Shown here in pieces: positions 54,971 through 62,905 of a stretch of 64,000 bases of DNA (position 1 is its first letter; each line of letters begins with the position of its first letter). Both the position numbers and the translations under genes were made by a program. The stretch is from JANWXD01 sp035575135 (GTDB taxonomy: Bacteria > Acidobacteriota > Terriglobia > Bryobacterales > Bryobacteraceae): NCBI GenBank assembly GCA_035575135.1, contig DATLYE010000024.1:50250-114249 (forward strand). The letters are read 5' to 3'. The notes beneath the pieces were generated by a model. The model was not told the origin of the DNA, made no database searches, and worked only from the letters and a program-made list of their open reading frames with translations.

Positions 54971-55942
54971 ATGAGTCAGGTTCGAGTTCTCGTAACCGGG
55001 GCCGGTGGTTTTATCGGGCACCACCTGGTCCGCCATCTCAAAGACCGGGGCTACTGGGTGCGGGGCGTGGATCTGAAGCTGCCCGAATTCTGCCCCACCG
55101 CCGCGGACGAATTTGAGTTGCTGGATCTGCGCCGCTGGGAGAACTGCCTGCGGGCTACGCGTGGCGTGGACGAAGTGTATGCTTTGGCGGCCGACATGGG
55201 TGGAATGGGATTCATCTCCTGCCATCATGCACAGATCCTCCACAACAACGCCCTGATCAACTTCCATACGCTCGAGGCGGCAAGGCAGAACGGCGTCCGC
55301 CGGTACTTGTTTACTTCTTCGGCGTGCGTGTATCCGGAGTACCGGCAGGCGGCGCCCGACGTGACGCCGCTCAAGGAGGAAGATGCATATCCCGCACTGC
55401 CCCAGGATGCCTACGGCTGGGAGAAGCTCATCGCCGAGCGGCTGTGCCTGCACTACCATCAGGACTACGGTCTGGAAACCCGGATCGTGCGGTTTCACAA
55501 CATCTTCGGGCCCTACGGCACCTGGGAGGGCGGCCGGGAGAAGGCGCCGGCGGCCCTGTGCCGGAAAATCGCCGTCGCCAAGCTCACCGGCAACCCGGAG
55601 GTGGAAATCTGGGGCGACGGCGAGCAGACGCGATCCTTCTGCTACATTGACGACTGCGTGGAGGGTATCCACCGGTTGATGCGGTCGGACTTCGCCGAGC
55701 CGCTGAACCTGGGCCAGGACCGGTTGGTCACCATCAACCAACTGGCCGACATGATCGCGGCGATCGCGGGCGTTTCGATTGTGAAGCGCCATGTGCCGGG
55801 GCCGATGGGGGTCCGCGGCCGCAACTCCGACAACACACGACTGCGCCAGGTCCTGAACTGGGAGCCCCAAATCTCACTGGAGGAAGGTCTGGCGCGGACC
55901 TATGCCTGGATCGAGGATCAGGTGCGCGCCCGTCTTTCCTAG
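54971..55942 (+). CDS. GDP-mannose 3,5-epimerase
   Basis: A 323-residue extended short-chain dehydrogenase. VRVLVTGAGGFIGHHLVRHL binds NAD and YALAADMGGMGFIS is diagnostic. TSSACVYPEY carries the Cys used for proton transfer, QDAYGWEKL the YxxxK pair and GGREKAPAALCRK the second catalytic Lys. GVRGRNSDN is the substrate loop. These match plant and bacterial GDP-mannose 3,5-epimerases, which make GDP-L-galactose and GDP-L-gulose. The product would feed a surface polysaccharide together with the adjacent dehydrogenase. Confidence 0.87.
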   Translation: MSQVRVLVTGAGGFIGHHLVRHLKDRGYWVRGVDLKLPEFCPTAADEFELLDLRRWENCLRATRGVDEVYALAADMGGMGFISCHHAQILHNNALINFHTLEAARQNGVRRYLFTSSACVYPEYRQAAPDVTPLKEEDAYPALPQDAYGWEKLIAERLCLHYHQDYGLETRIVRFHNIFGPYGTWEGGREKAPAALCRKIAVAKLTGNPEVEIWGDGEQTRSFCYIDDCVEGIHRLMRSDFAEPLNLGQDRLVTINQLADMIAAIAGVSIVKRHVPGPMGVRGRNSDNTRLRQVLNWEPQISLEEGLARTYAWIEDQVRARLS

Positions 55943-55971
55943 TACTTTCCTGCCGCGGTGTCTGTAGTACC

Positions 55972-55986
55972 CAACTAACAAAGTTG
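55972..55986. promoter_or_regulatory. Inverted repeat upstream of the PEP-CTERM gene (site 1)
   Basis: CAACT-AACAA-AGTTG, a 5-bp perfect inverted repeat with a 5-base spacer, about 80 bases upstream of the PEP-CTERM start. It lies 16 bases centre-to-centre from a second palindrome, suggesting paired protein-binding sites. Confidence 0.45.
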
Positions 55987-55987
55987 T

Positions 55988-56002
55988 AGAACCAACGGTT
56001 CT
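55988..56002. promoter_or_regulatory. Palindrome upstream of the PEP-CTERM gene (site 2)
   Basis: AGAACC-AAC-GGTTCT is a perfect 6-bp dyad around a 3-base centre. It is followed at once by a weak promoter candidate (TTGTTC, 17 bases, TAAACT ending at 56030). A dyad just upstream of a poor -35 box is where an activator would bind. Confidence 0.5.
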
Positions 56003-56065
56003 TGTTCGCCGGAGCGCTCCCTCTTAAACTCCAGTTATGAGAGACCAGATTTTCGGCGGTGCTTC

Positions 56066-56710
56066 ATGAACCGGCTGGGCTTGATGGTTTGCCTGCTCCT
56101 CGGGGCGGGATCGGCCTGGGCTTCCGTGATTACATTTGGTGAACCGGGTCTGCTCCTCGGCGACCCGCTCTCGACGCAACTGGCGCCCTTTGGAGTGCTT
56201 TTCAGCATCAGTGGGGGGACGGCGCTGATCGGCGGGCCGTTCCTCCCGCCGGCGGGCTCCGCGGTCTCGGGGCAGTATTTGATGGTGAACACGTGTCATT
56301 ATCTCGCCTCTACCTGTTCAGGGTCTCCCGCCGTGCTCTCGATCTCCTTCGTTTCACCTTCAGATCCCAGCCATCGGGGCTTCGTGGACGGATCTACGAT
56401 CTTTCTCGATTTGTGGGACACCAATGCGAACCCGTCACCCCGCGTGATCATTCACGCCTACGATGTGCTTGGGACTCATTTGGGAACCCTCCAGCTGCTT
56501 CCCGAGTTCGCCAATAGCCTCGGAGGCCTGACCGGGCCTGTGCACCGGCTTGAGATCGTGGATCATGGTGCCGACGGGCACGTGATTGACAACTTGCGGT
56601 ACGGGCCGATCACTCCGGTGCCTGAGCCCTTCTCCGCAGTGCTTGCCGGGTTAGGTCTTGCGGGTCTCGGTCTTTATCGCCGGAGAGCCGGGAGGCGCCT
56701 CGGACGCTAG
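56066..56710 (+). CDS. PEP-CTERM sorting-domain protein
   Basis: A 214-residue exported protein with a signal peptide (MNRLGLMVCLLLGAGSAWA), a beta-rich middle, and a C-terminal sorting signal: PVPEPFSAVLAGLGLAGLGL followed by YRRRAGRR. The Pro-Glu-Pro motif, hydrophobic helix and Arg cluster are what exosortases cleave; an exosortase gene lies about 6 kb downstream. The middle contains a Cys pair (NTCHYLASTC) and no recognised enzyme domain. Such proteins are usually matrix or surface proteins. Its stop overlaps the convergent radical SAM gene by 4 bases. Confidence 0.88.
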   Translation: MNRLGLMVCLLLGAGSAWASVITFGEPGLLLGDPLSTQLAPFGVLFSISGGTALIGGPFLPPAGSAVSGQYLMVNTCHYLASTCSGSPAVLSISFVSPSDPSHRGFVDGSTIFLDLWDTNANPSPRVIIHAYDVLGTHLGTLQLLPEFANSLGGLTGPVHRLEIVDHGADGHVIDNLRYGPITPVPEPFSAVLAGLGLAGLGLYRRRAGRRLGR

Positions 56711-57747
56711 TTTGACCCGGTTTCAATCCTGACGAGCCGGGAGCCGCCCGTACCCACGGGGAGCTCGGGACGGACTGTCTGGGGGGCCCTCCAGAAATCG
56801 ATGTACGAGATTTGGTGGACGCAGGAGACCGTGCAATAGGGGGCGCAGCTCTTCTCGGTAACGAACTCCCGCCGAATGTCTTCGATGGTGTACTCTTCGA
56901 GGGGCTTTGCGGGGTAGCCCCGCTGTTGCGAGCAGTAGTGCACGAGGCCGTCTTCGCAGATGTAAAGATAGCGGGCGCCTGCGCGGCAGCGCCACCGGCT
57001 CGGGCGCCCGTGTGCAATGTCGTCCTGAAAATAGTTGATCTGGGCGTAGCTGCGCTTTTCGAGCTGCTTCATCTCCAGATAAACCTGGCGCTCGCTCTCA
57101 CTTAAGGGCCGCAGCTGCCCGCCGCCGTCGTGGATGATTCCCACGGTCGAAGTGAAACCCAGCTCGACGGCGCGGCGCCCGATGACGAGAGCATCGGCCG
57201 GATTGCGGATTCCGCCTCCCACCACCGAATTGATGTTGACGTGAAACTCGGCATGTTCGGCCAGCAGGCGGAGCTTCTTGTCCAGCGTCTTCAGGCTCTT
57301 TTTGGAGACCTCGTCCGGGGTGACATTGTCAATGCTGATCTGAAGGTGGTCGAGCCCTGCGCGATTCAGTTGTCGGATTCGCTCTGCGGTGAGCAGGAAG
57401 CCGTTGGTGATCAGGCCTGCGATCATTCCGCGCCTGCGAATGTGCCGGATCACCTCATCCAGCTCGGGGTGGAGCAGGGGCTCGCCCCCGCTGATGGTGA
57501 CGATCTCGACTCCCAGGCTACGCAGAAGATCAACACGCCGCCGAAGGGTGTCGGTGGGTATCGGCGGCGAGTAATCGTCGTACTCGTTGCAGTAGGCACA
57601 GGAGAGATTGCAGCGGCGGATGGGGATCAAGTGGGCCAGGATCGCGTGATCGGTGGAGATCAACCCCCGCGCGATCATCCGCAGTTCCCGATAACGCCGG
57701 TGAACCGCCTTCAGTCGCCTACGCCACAACAAGTCCGCCCTTGGCAT
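56707..57747 (-). CDS. Radical SAM protein with SPASM-like C terminus
   Basis: A 346-residue radical SAM enzyme. The cluster motif is C46-x3-C50-x2-C53 in RCNLSCAYCNEYDD, and EIVTISGGEPLLHPE binds SAM. The C-terminal region has further cysteines (YLYICEDGLVHYC and KSCAPYCTVSC) that could hold an auxiliary iron-sulfur cluster as in SPASM or twitch domains. These enzymes modify peptides, proteins, lipids or cofactors. The nearest genes, a convergent PEP-CTERM protein and an upstream LolA-like protein, do not define the substrate. Confidence 0.85.
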   Translation of the reverse strand: MPRADLLWRRRLKAVHRRYRELRMIARGLISTDHAILAHLIPIRRCNLSCAYCNEYDDYSPPIPTDTLRRRVDLLRSLGVEIVTISGGEPLLHPELDEVIRHIRRRGMIAGLITNGFLLTAERIRQLNRAGLDHLQISIDNVTPDEVSKKSLKTLDKKLRLLAEHAEFHVNINSVVGGGIRNPADALVIGRRAVELGFTSTVGIIHDGGGQLRPLSESERQVYLEMKQLEKRSYAQINYFQDDIAHGRPSRWRCRAGARYLYICEDGLVHYCSQQRGYPAKPLEEYTIEDIRREFVTEKSCAPYCTVSCVHQISYIDFWRAPQTVRPELPVGTGGSRLVRIETGSN

Positions 57748-57868
57748 ACCACAGCAGCCTCATATTACAGCACGGAAACCAATGAGTTGCGAAGACTCTG
57801 GCGGCTGGCTGCGCCTTTTCGCGCCTGAACGGAGAAAATTCGCGATCTGAGGGCGCGGTCCGGGCCCT

Positions 57869-58648
57869 TTACGGTTTGGGCGGAGACTTGCTCTCCACCG
57901 GCTCGCCGTACTTGACTTCGGCTTCGGCTTTGAACTGCTTGTAGTCTTCGTACCGGACGATCATGCGGACGGGCTGCCGCAGGCCGGATTGAAATACGAG
58001 TACGTCGTCGGCCCGGGTGTAGGTCGGAAACCAGTACTTGCCGTCAATCTGCTCGCGATAGGTCTCAAATTTCGGGAACTGATTGTCGGAATTCTTCTTG
58101 AGCAGCCCCACGCCGCGTCCGTAGGTCTTCACGATTTGCAGGTCCCGGTCGTCCACCCAGATCTGGCCTTGGAAGTACCGCTGCCCCGGCTCGAGCTTTT
58201 TCGGCTTGACCGCAAAAACGTAACAGGAGATCTCGTCAACCATCTGGCGGCCGAGATAACGAATGTGATACTTCGGCAGTTCATTGGTGGTAAGGACGAA
58301 GGGCTGCACGTTGCGGAGGTCCTGTTCATCTTCCGGCGTCAGTATCAGATTCTTCAGCGTCGAGACGGGGGCGTATACGACGCGTTCCGTGCGTTTGCCC
58401 TCCGGAGAGAAGATAATGTCAGAGACCATTTCGTGCTTGCCGATGACGCGTCCCGTTTCCGAGAGCTCCTGAATGCGAAACGTCTGGCGGTAGGTATAGT
58501 TTTCGCGCGCCCGGGCGAATTCCGCCTCCTTGGCGGCGAACTTCTCGATGATGGCCTGGATTTCGGCCTCGCTGGGATCCGGTTTGGAGTCGCCGCCGTT
58601 GAGGCCGGCGAGTCCTGCCAACGCCAGGCTCAGTACCCAGTAGTGCAT
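57869..58648 (-). CDS. LolA-like exported protein (outer-membrane lipoprotein-sorting fold)
   Basis: A 259-residue protein from the ATG with GGGAGAG upstream; a longer in-frame reading enters the acyl-CoA dehydrogenase gene and is rejected. A signal segment (MHYWVLSLALAGLAGLNGG) is followed by ENYTYRQTFRIQELSE, LPKYHIRYLGRQMVDEISCY, GQIWVDDRDLQIVKTYGRG and IDGKYWFPTYTRADD, the beta pattern of the LolA/LolB-like family common in Acidobacteria. Members may carry hydrophobic molecules across the periplasm. It starts 35 bases after the acyl-CoA dehydrogenase stop. Confidence 0.75.
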   Translation of the reverse strand: MHYWVLSLALAGLAGLNGGDSKPDPSEAEIQAIIEKFAAKEAEFARARENYTYRQTFRIQELSETGRVIGKHEMVSDIIFSPEGKRTERVVYAPVSTLKNLILTPEDEQDLRNVQPFVLTTNELPKYHIRYLGRQMVDEISCYVFAVKPKKLEPGQRYFQGQIWVDDRDLQIVKTYGRGVGLLKKNSDNQFPKFETYREQIDGKYWFPTYTRADDVLVFQSGLRQPVRMIVRYEDYKQFKAEAEVKYGEPVESKSPPKP

Positions 58649-58682
58649 CGCTCTCCCTCTTCCCATTCGGACGCCGGCCCCT

Positions 58683-59861
58683 TTAGGCCGGTTTCCCCAG
58701 AATCTGCCTTGCGATGGTTGCCAGCTGCATGTTACTGGTGCCTTCGTAGATCCGGCCGATCTTGGCATCGCGGTAGAGTTTTTCGACCGGATAGTCCTTT
58801 GTGAAGCCGACCCCTCCGAAAATCTCCACGGCTTTGGAAGCCACCTGCTCGGCGATCTCGGAGCTGTAATATTTGGCCATGGCGGCCTCCGTCACGAAGG
58901 GCAACCCTGCATCCCGGAGGCGGGCGGCATTGTAAGTCAGCAGGCGCGCGGCTTCCAGCTCGGTGGCCATCCGGGCCAGGTCGAACTGGACCGCCTGGAA
59001 CTCCGCAATGGGCTTGCCGAACTGTTTTCGCTCGCGCGCGTAGGCGATGGCGTGTTCGAGGGCCGCCCGCGCCAGGCCGGTCATCTGGGCGGCGATGGCG
59101 ATGCGCCCTTCGTTCAGCGTCTCGATGGCAATCTTGTATCCTTTGCCGACCTCGCCCATTACATTGCTTTTCGGCACACGGCAGTTTTCGAGAATCAGCT
59201 CGCAGGTCGAGGAGGCGCGGATGCCCAGCTTGTCTTCTTTCTTGCCGACCTGAAAGCCCGGAAAATCGCGCTCGACGAGGAAACAGGTGATCCCGCGGTA
59301 GCCGGCCTCCGGATTGGCGTTGGCGAACAGGACGAAAAGTCCGGCCTCGGCTGCGTTGGTGATCCACAGCTTCCGCCCCGTGATCAGGAACGCATCGTCT
59401 TGTTCGATGGCCCGCGTGGTCAACGCAAAGGCGTCCGAGCCGGCGCCCGCTTCTGAAAGCGCGTAGGCTCCGACGGTCCCGGTGGCCAGCCGCGGAAGGT
59501 AGCGCCGTTTCTGCTCCTCGCTACCCCACCGCAGAAGCGCGTTGTTGACCAGCGTATTCTGCACGTCCACGACGACGGCCGCGGCCGGGTCCACGGCGGC
59601 GATCTCCTCGACCGCCAGCACGGCCAGAAAAAAGGTGCCGCCCTGCCCGCCGTACTCCTCCGGAATTTCGATCCCCATCAGGCCGAGGTCGAAGAACCGG
59701 CGGATCAGCTCGGAGGACATTACGCCCTCCTCGTCCATACGGCGCACATGGGGCGCGATCTGCTCGCGCGCGAACTGGCGGACCGTAGCCTGGAACAACC
59801 TCTCCTCTTCGCTCAGGACCGTGAGGGGCCGGATCAGGCCGGATTCCAGGGCAGCCGACAT
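58683..59861 (-). CDS. Acyl-CoA dehydrogenase (short/branched-chain type)
   Basis: A 392-residue FAD enzyme that oxidises acyl-CoA to enoyl-CoA. AYALSEAGAGSDAFALTTRA and LWITNAAEAGLFVLFANAN are the flavin-binding segments, YARERKQFGKPIAEFQAVQF is the family signature, and IYEGTSNMQLATIARQIL holds the catalytic Glu near residue 375. The sequence most resembles short- or branched-chain dehydrogenases. No electron-transfer flavoprotein or other beta-oxidation gene is adjacent. The LolA-like gene follows closely on the same strand. Confidence 0.93.
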   Translation of the reverse strand: MSAALESGLIRPLTVLSEEERLFQATVRQFAREQIAPHVRRMDEEGVMSSELIRRFFDLGLMGIEIPEEYGGQGGTFFLAVLAVEEIAAVDPAAAVVVDVQNTLVNNALLRWGSEEQKRRYLPRLATGTVGAYALSEAGAGSDAFALTTRAIEQDDAFLITGRKLWITNAAEAGLFVLFANANPEAGYRGITCFLVERDFPGFQVGKKEDKLGIRASSTCELILENCRVPKSNVMGEVGKGYKIAIETLNEGRIAIAAQMTGLARAALEHAIAYARERKQFGKPIAEFQAVQFDLARMATELEAARLLTYNAARLRDAGLPFVTEAAMAKYYSSEIAEQVASKAVEIFGGVGFTKDYPVEKLYRDAKIGRIYEGTSNMQLATIARQILGKPA

Positions 59862-59930
59862 AACATTGATGCTATCAGTCTAGCGCCGGCAGCGGCGCAG
59901 CAGCGGGGCGGCACGGTACAATACGCCTCG

Positions 59931-60128
59931 ATGTCCGGCGGCGTCAAATGCAGAGATTGGAAACGCATTGCCGAGGGCCTGCAGCTTGGAATCCCGGAGG
60001 CGGACCTGGACCGGATCACTGCTGTGCTCGATGCTCTGGAAGCGGCATTCCGCCCGCTGGCGGCCTCCATTCCGTTCGAGCTTGAACCGGCCGTGATATT
60101 TCAGTGCGAGGCCGAGGAGATCCCATGA
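59931..60128 (+). CDS. Small GatC-like protein preceding an amidase
   Basis: A 65-residue protein starting MSGGVKCRDWKRIAEGLQLG, with an acidic C-terminal half (PFELEPAVIFQCEAEEIP). Length, helical N terminus (EADLDRITAVLDALEAAF) and the extended Pro-containing tail resemble GatC, the small subunit that wraps around GatA in tRNA-dependent amidotransferases. Its stop overlaps the amidase start (ATGA). No GatB gene is adjacent, so it may instead be a dedicated stabiliser of the amidase. Confidence 0.6.
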   Translation: MSGGVKCRDWKRIAEGLQLGIPEADLDRITAVLDALEAAFRPLAASIPFELEPAVIFQCEAEEIP

Positions 60129-61507
60129 CCATTCAGCAAGCCGCAGCCGGCCTGCGCGAGCGCCGTGTCTCGGCGGCGGAACTCACCGAAGCCGCTCTCG
60201 AGCGCGCCCGGCGGCTGGCCGGGCTCAATGCCTTCATCACGGTGCTGGAGGACCGCGCACGGAAGCAGGCGCGCCAGCGGGATGAAGAGCTCGCCCGCGG
60301 GCAGGATCGCGGGCCTCTACACGGCATTCCGGTGGCGCTGAAGGATGTGTTTTGCACGAAGGGGATTCGCACGACGTGCGGCTCCCGGATCTTCGCCGAC
60401 TACGTCCCGGACCGCGATGCCGCGGTCGTGGAGCGCCTGGAAGCGGCCGGCGCGGTGCTGATCGGCAAGACCAACATGCACGAGCTGGCTTTCGGCATCA
60501 CGTCGAGTAATCCGCATTTCGGCGCCGTGCGCAACCCCTGGGATCTTGAGCGAATCCCGGGCGGCTCCAGCGGCGGCTCGGGCGCCGCGGTTGCCGCCGG
60601 TATCGTATTCATGGCCATGGGAAGCGACACCGGCGGCTCGATCCGGATTCCGGCGGCTTTTTGCGGCACGGTGGGGCTGAAGCCCACCTTCGGGCGTGTG
60701 AGCCGCTACGGCGTCATGCCCCTCGATTTTACCCTCGACCACATGGGTCCGCTCACGCGCTGCGTCCGCGATGCCGCCATCACCCTGTGGGCGATTGCAG
60801 GCCACGATCCGCGCGACGACACGTCAAGCCGCCGGTCCGTGGATTCCTATGTGCCGCCGCAGGAGGTGAGCCTGACCGGGGTGCGTATCGGATTGCCGGA
60901 GAATTTCTATTTCGAGCGGGTGGATCCGGAGGCGGCTGCGGCAGTACACCGCATGGCTCGCCTGGCGGAGTCGCTTGGAGCGCACGTCGTTCCCGTGCGG
61001 GTTCCCGACATCGCCGCCATGAACACGGTCGGACGGATCATCGTCCAGGCCGAGGCGGCGGCGTTGATGGAGCGTTATGCGGACCGCCGTGAAGACTTCG
61101 GCGCAGACGTGCGGGCGCTGCTCGACCAGGGCCGGCTGCTTCCGGCGACGGATTACATCAACGCCCAGCGGTTGCGGAGGCTGATGCGCGGGCAATTCCA
61201 GGAGGTGTTCCGGGCGGCGGATTGCCTGCTGGCGCCGACGACGCCCTCGGCGGCGCCGCGGATCGGCCAGAGCACCCTCGAGTTCGACGGCGCCGCCGAA
61301 GACGTGCGGCTGGCCTCGACGCGTCTGGTGCGCGCCGTCAACGTGCTGGGGCTTCCGGCTTTGTCTTTACCTTGCGGGTTCGATCGCCAGGGCCTGCCGC
61401 TCGGCCTCCAGATCATCGGCCGCCCGTTCGAGGAAGCATTGCTGTTCCGGGTGGCGGCGGCGCTCGAGGACGCCACGGATTTCCACAACCGGATGCCCGC
61501 ACTATAA
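60125..61507 (+). CDS. Amidase-signature enzyme (GatA-like)
   Basis: A 460-residue amidase. The Ser-cisSer-Lys triad is visible: Lys in VALKDVFCT, the cis-Ser in IPGGSSGGSGAAVAAG, and the nucleophilic Ser in MGSDTGGSIRIPAAFCG. GPLHGIP, RNPWDLERI and the C-terminal LPLGLQIIGRPFEEALLFRV are family features. GatA releases ammonia from glutamine for tRNA transamidation; free amidases hydrolyse various amides. Coupling to a small GatC-like protein is suggestive, but without GatB nearby the role stays open. The last codons contain the promoter of the next gene. Confidence 0.88.
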   Translation: MTIQQAAAGLRERRVSAAELTEAALERARRLAGLNAFITVLEDRARKQARQRDEELARGQDRGPLHGIPVALKDVFCTKGIRTTCGSRIFADYVPDRDAAVVERLEAAGAVLIGKTNMHELAFGITSSNPHFGAVRNPWDLERIPGGSSGGSGAAVAAGIVFMAMGSDTGGSIRIPAAFCGTVGLKPTFGRVSRYGVMPLDFTLDHMGPLTRCVRDAAITLWAIAGHDPRDDTSSRRSVDSYVPPQEVSLTGVRIGLPENFYFERVDPEAAAAVHRMARLAESLGAHVVPVRVPDIAAMNTVGRIIVQAEAAALMERYADRREDFGADVRALLDQGRLLPATDYINAQRLRRLMRGQFQEVFRAADCLLAPTTPSAAPRIGQSTLEFDGAAEDVRLASTRLVRAVNVLGLPALSLPCGFDRQGLPLGLQIIGRPFEEALLFRVAAALEDATDFHNRMPAL

Positions 61508-61508
61508 T
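61480..61508 (+). promoter_or_regulatory. Promoter of the Gfo/Idh gene inside the amidase 3' end
   Basis: TTTCCA (four of six) and a perfect TATAAT are separated by 17 bases. The TAA stop of the amidase lies within the -10 box. A strong GGGAGG ribosome site follows, and the predicted leader is about 17-18 bases. Confidence 0.6.
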
Positions 61509-61532
61509 GGGGGAACAACGGGAGGTAAACGG

Positions 61533-62849
61533 ATGGATCTCAGCCGTCGGAGTTTCCTTCAAGGCAGCGCCACGCTCGCCGCAGCCGCGGCGCGGCCGTC
61601 CAGGGGTTTTGCAGCCAACGACCGAATCCAGTTTGGCTTCATCGGCGCCGGGGCACGCGCCCACGAACTGATCGAGGCGCTGCTCAAGCACGACGGTGTC
61701 GAGATCGTCGGCGTGGTGGACGCCTACAAGGGCCGCGTGGAACGCGCGATTGAGCGCACCAAGGGCCGCGCGAAAGCTTACAAGCATTACACCGACCTGC
61801 TGGCCGACAAGTCCATTGACGCCGTCGTGATCGCGACTCCGGATCACTGGCACCACCGGATGATTCTCGATGCCATCGCCGCCGGCAAGGACGTTTACTG
61901 CGAGAAGCCCATGACCTACCGCTCCTCCGAGGGCGTGGAAATAATCAAAGCGGCACGGGCGGCTGAGCGCATCGTGCAGGTCGGCAGCCAGGGTATGAGC
62001 GGCGAGATCCAGCGCAAGGCCAAGGAGATCATCCGCCAGGGCAAACTCGGGCAGATCACGATCATTCGCGCCGCGTACAACCGCAACACGGCCTCCGGCG
62101 CCTGGATTTATCCGATTCCCCCCGACGCCTCGCCCCAGACCGTGGACTGGGAGATGTTTTTGGGGCCCGCTCCCAAGCGGCCGTTCAGCCTGGAGCGGTT
62201 TTTCCGCTGGCGCTGCTACGAGGACTACTCCGGAGGCATTGCCACGGACTTGTTCGTGCATCTGTGCACCACGATCCACTTTCTGATGGACGCCAAGATG
62301 GCGGCCAAGGCCGTGGCCATGGGCCAGCTGTATCGCTGGAAGGAAAGCCGCGAGGTTCCTGACACGCTGAACGCCATCCTGGAATACCCGGAAGGATTTG
62401 TGGTGAACCTCAGTTCCACGTTCAATAATCAGATCTCAGCGGAGGGAAGCTTTCAGATTCTGGGCACGGAAGGGAGCCTGACGATCGGCTGGGACGGCCT
62501 GACGTTCTACCCGGAAAACGCTATTGAGGACAACCGCTGGATCGTCGAGAGCTGGCCCCGGGCGCTCGAAGAAGCTTACTACCGCGATCCGAAGGTGCAG
62601 GCCGCCGAACTGCCGGCCACGTGGAAGCCGCGCATCGTTCCCGGCATCGAACAGTATCGCGCACAGGGCTGGGACCCCACGGTTTCCCACTTCGGGCACT
62701 TCCTGGAATCCATCCGCACGCGCAAGCCCTATTGGCAGGATGCCGTCGCAGGACACCATGCGGCCGCCTGCGCCCATATGATCAATCTGGCGGCCAAGCA
62801 GCAACGGCTGGTCGAGTGGGATTTTGCGCGGGATGACATCAAGGCCTAA
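61533..62849 (+). CDS. Tat-exported Gfo/Idh/MocA-family oxidoreductase
   Basis: A 438-residue NAD(P)-dependent oxidoreductase. The N terminus (MDLSRRSFLQGSATLAAAAA) is a twin-arginine signal, so the protein is folded with its cofactor before export. The Rossmann fold starts IQFGFIGAGARAHELIEALL; IDAVVIATPDHWHHRMILDA and GKDVYCEKPMTYRSSEG give the nucleotide-binding and catalytic EKP motif. DYSGGIATDLFVHLCTTIHF near residue 245 contains substrate-site His residues. Exported members, frequent in Acidobacteria and Planctomycetes, probably act on sugars with tightly bound NADP. Substrate unknown. Confidence 0.9.
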   Translation: MDLSRRSFLQGSATLAAAAARPSRGFAANDRIQFGFIGAGARAHELIEALLKHDGVEIVGVVDAYKGRVERAIERTKGRAKAYKHYTDLLADKSIDAVVIATPDHWHHRMILDAIAAGKDVYCEKPMTYRSSEGVEIIKAARAAERIVQVGSQGMSGEIQRKAKEIIRQGKLGQITIIRAAYNRNTASGAWIYPIPPDASPQTVDWEMFLGPAPKRPFSLERFFRWRCYEDYSGGIATDLFVHLCTTIHFLMDAKMAAKAVAMGQLYRWKESREVPDTLNAILEYPEGFVVNLSSTFNNQISAEGSFQILGTEGSLTIGWDGLTFYPENAIEDNRWIVESWPRALEEAYYRDPKVQAAELPATWKPRIVPGIEQYRAQGWDPTVSHFGHFLESIRTRKPYWQDAVAGHHAAACAHMINLAAKQQRLVEWDFARDDIKA

Positions 62850-62905
62850 AGTCTTGGCCGCGTTGCGCCGTAGCTATCATAAGTCGTAGTCGAGGCATCC
62901 CGCGC

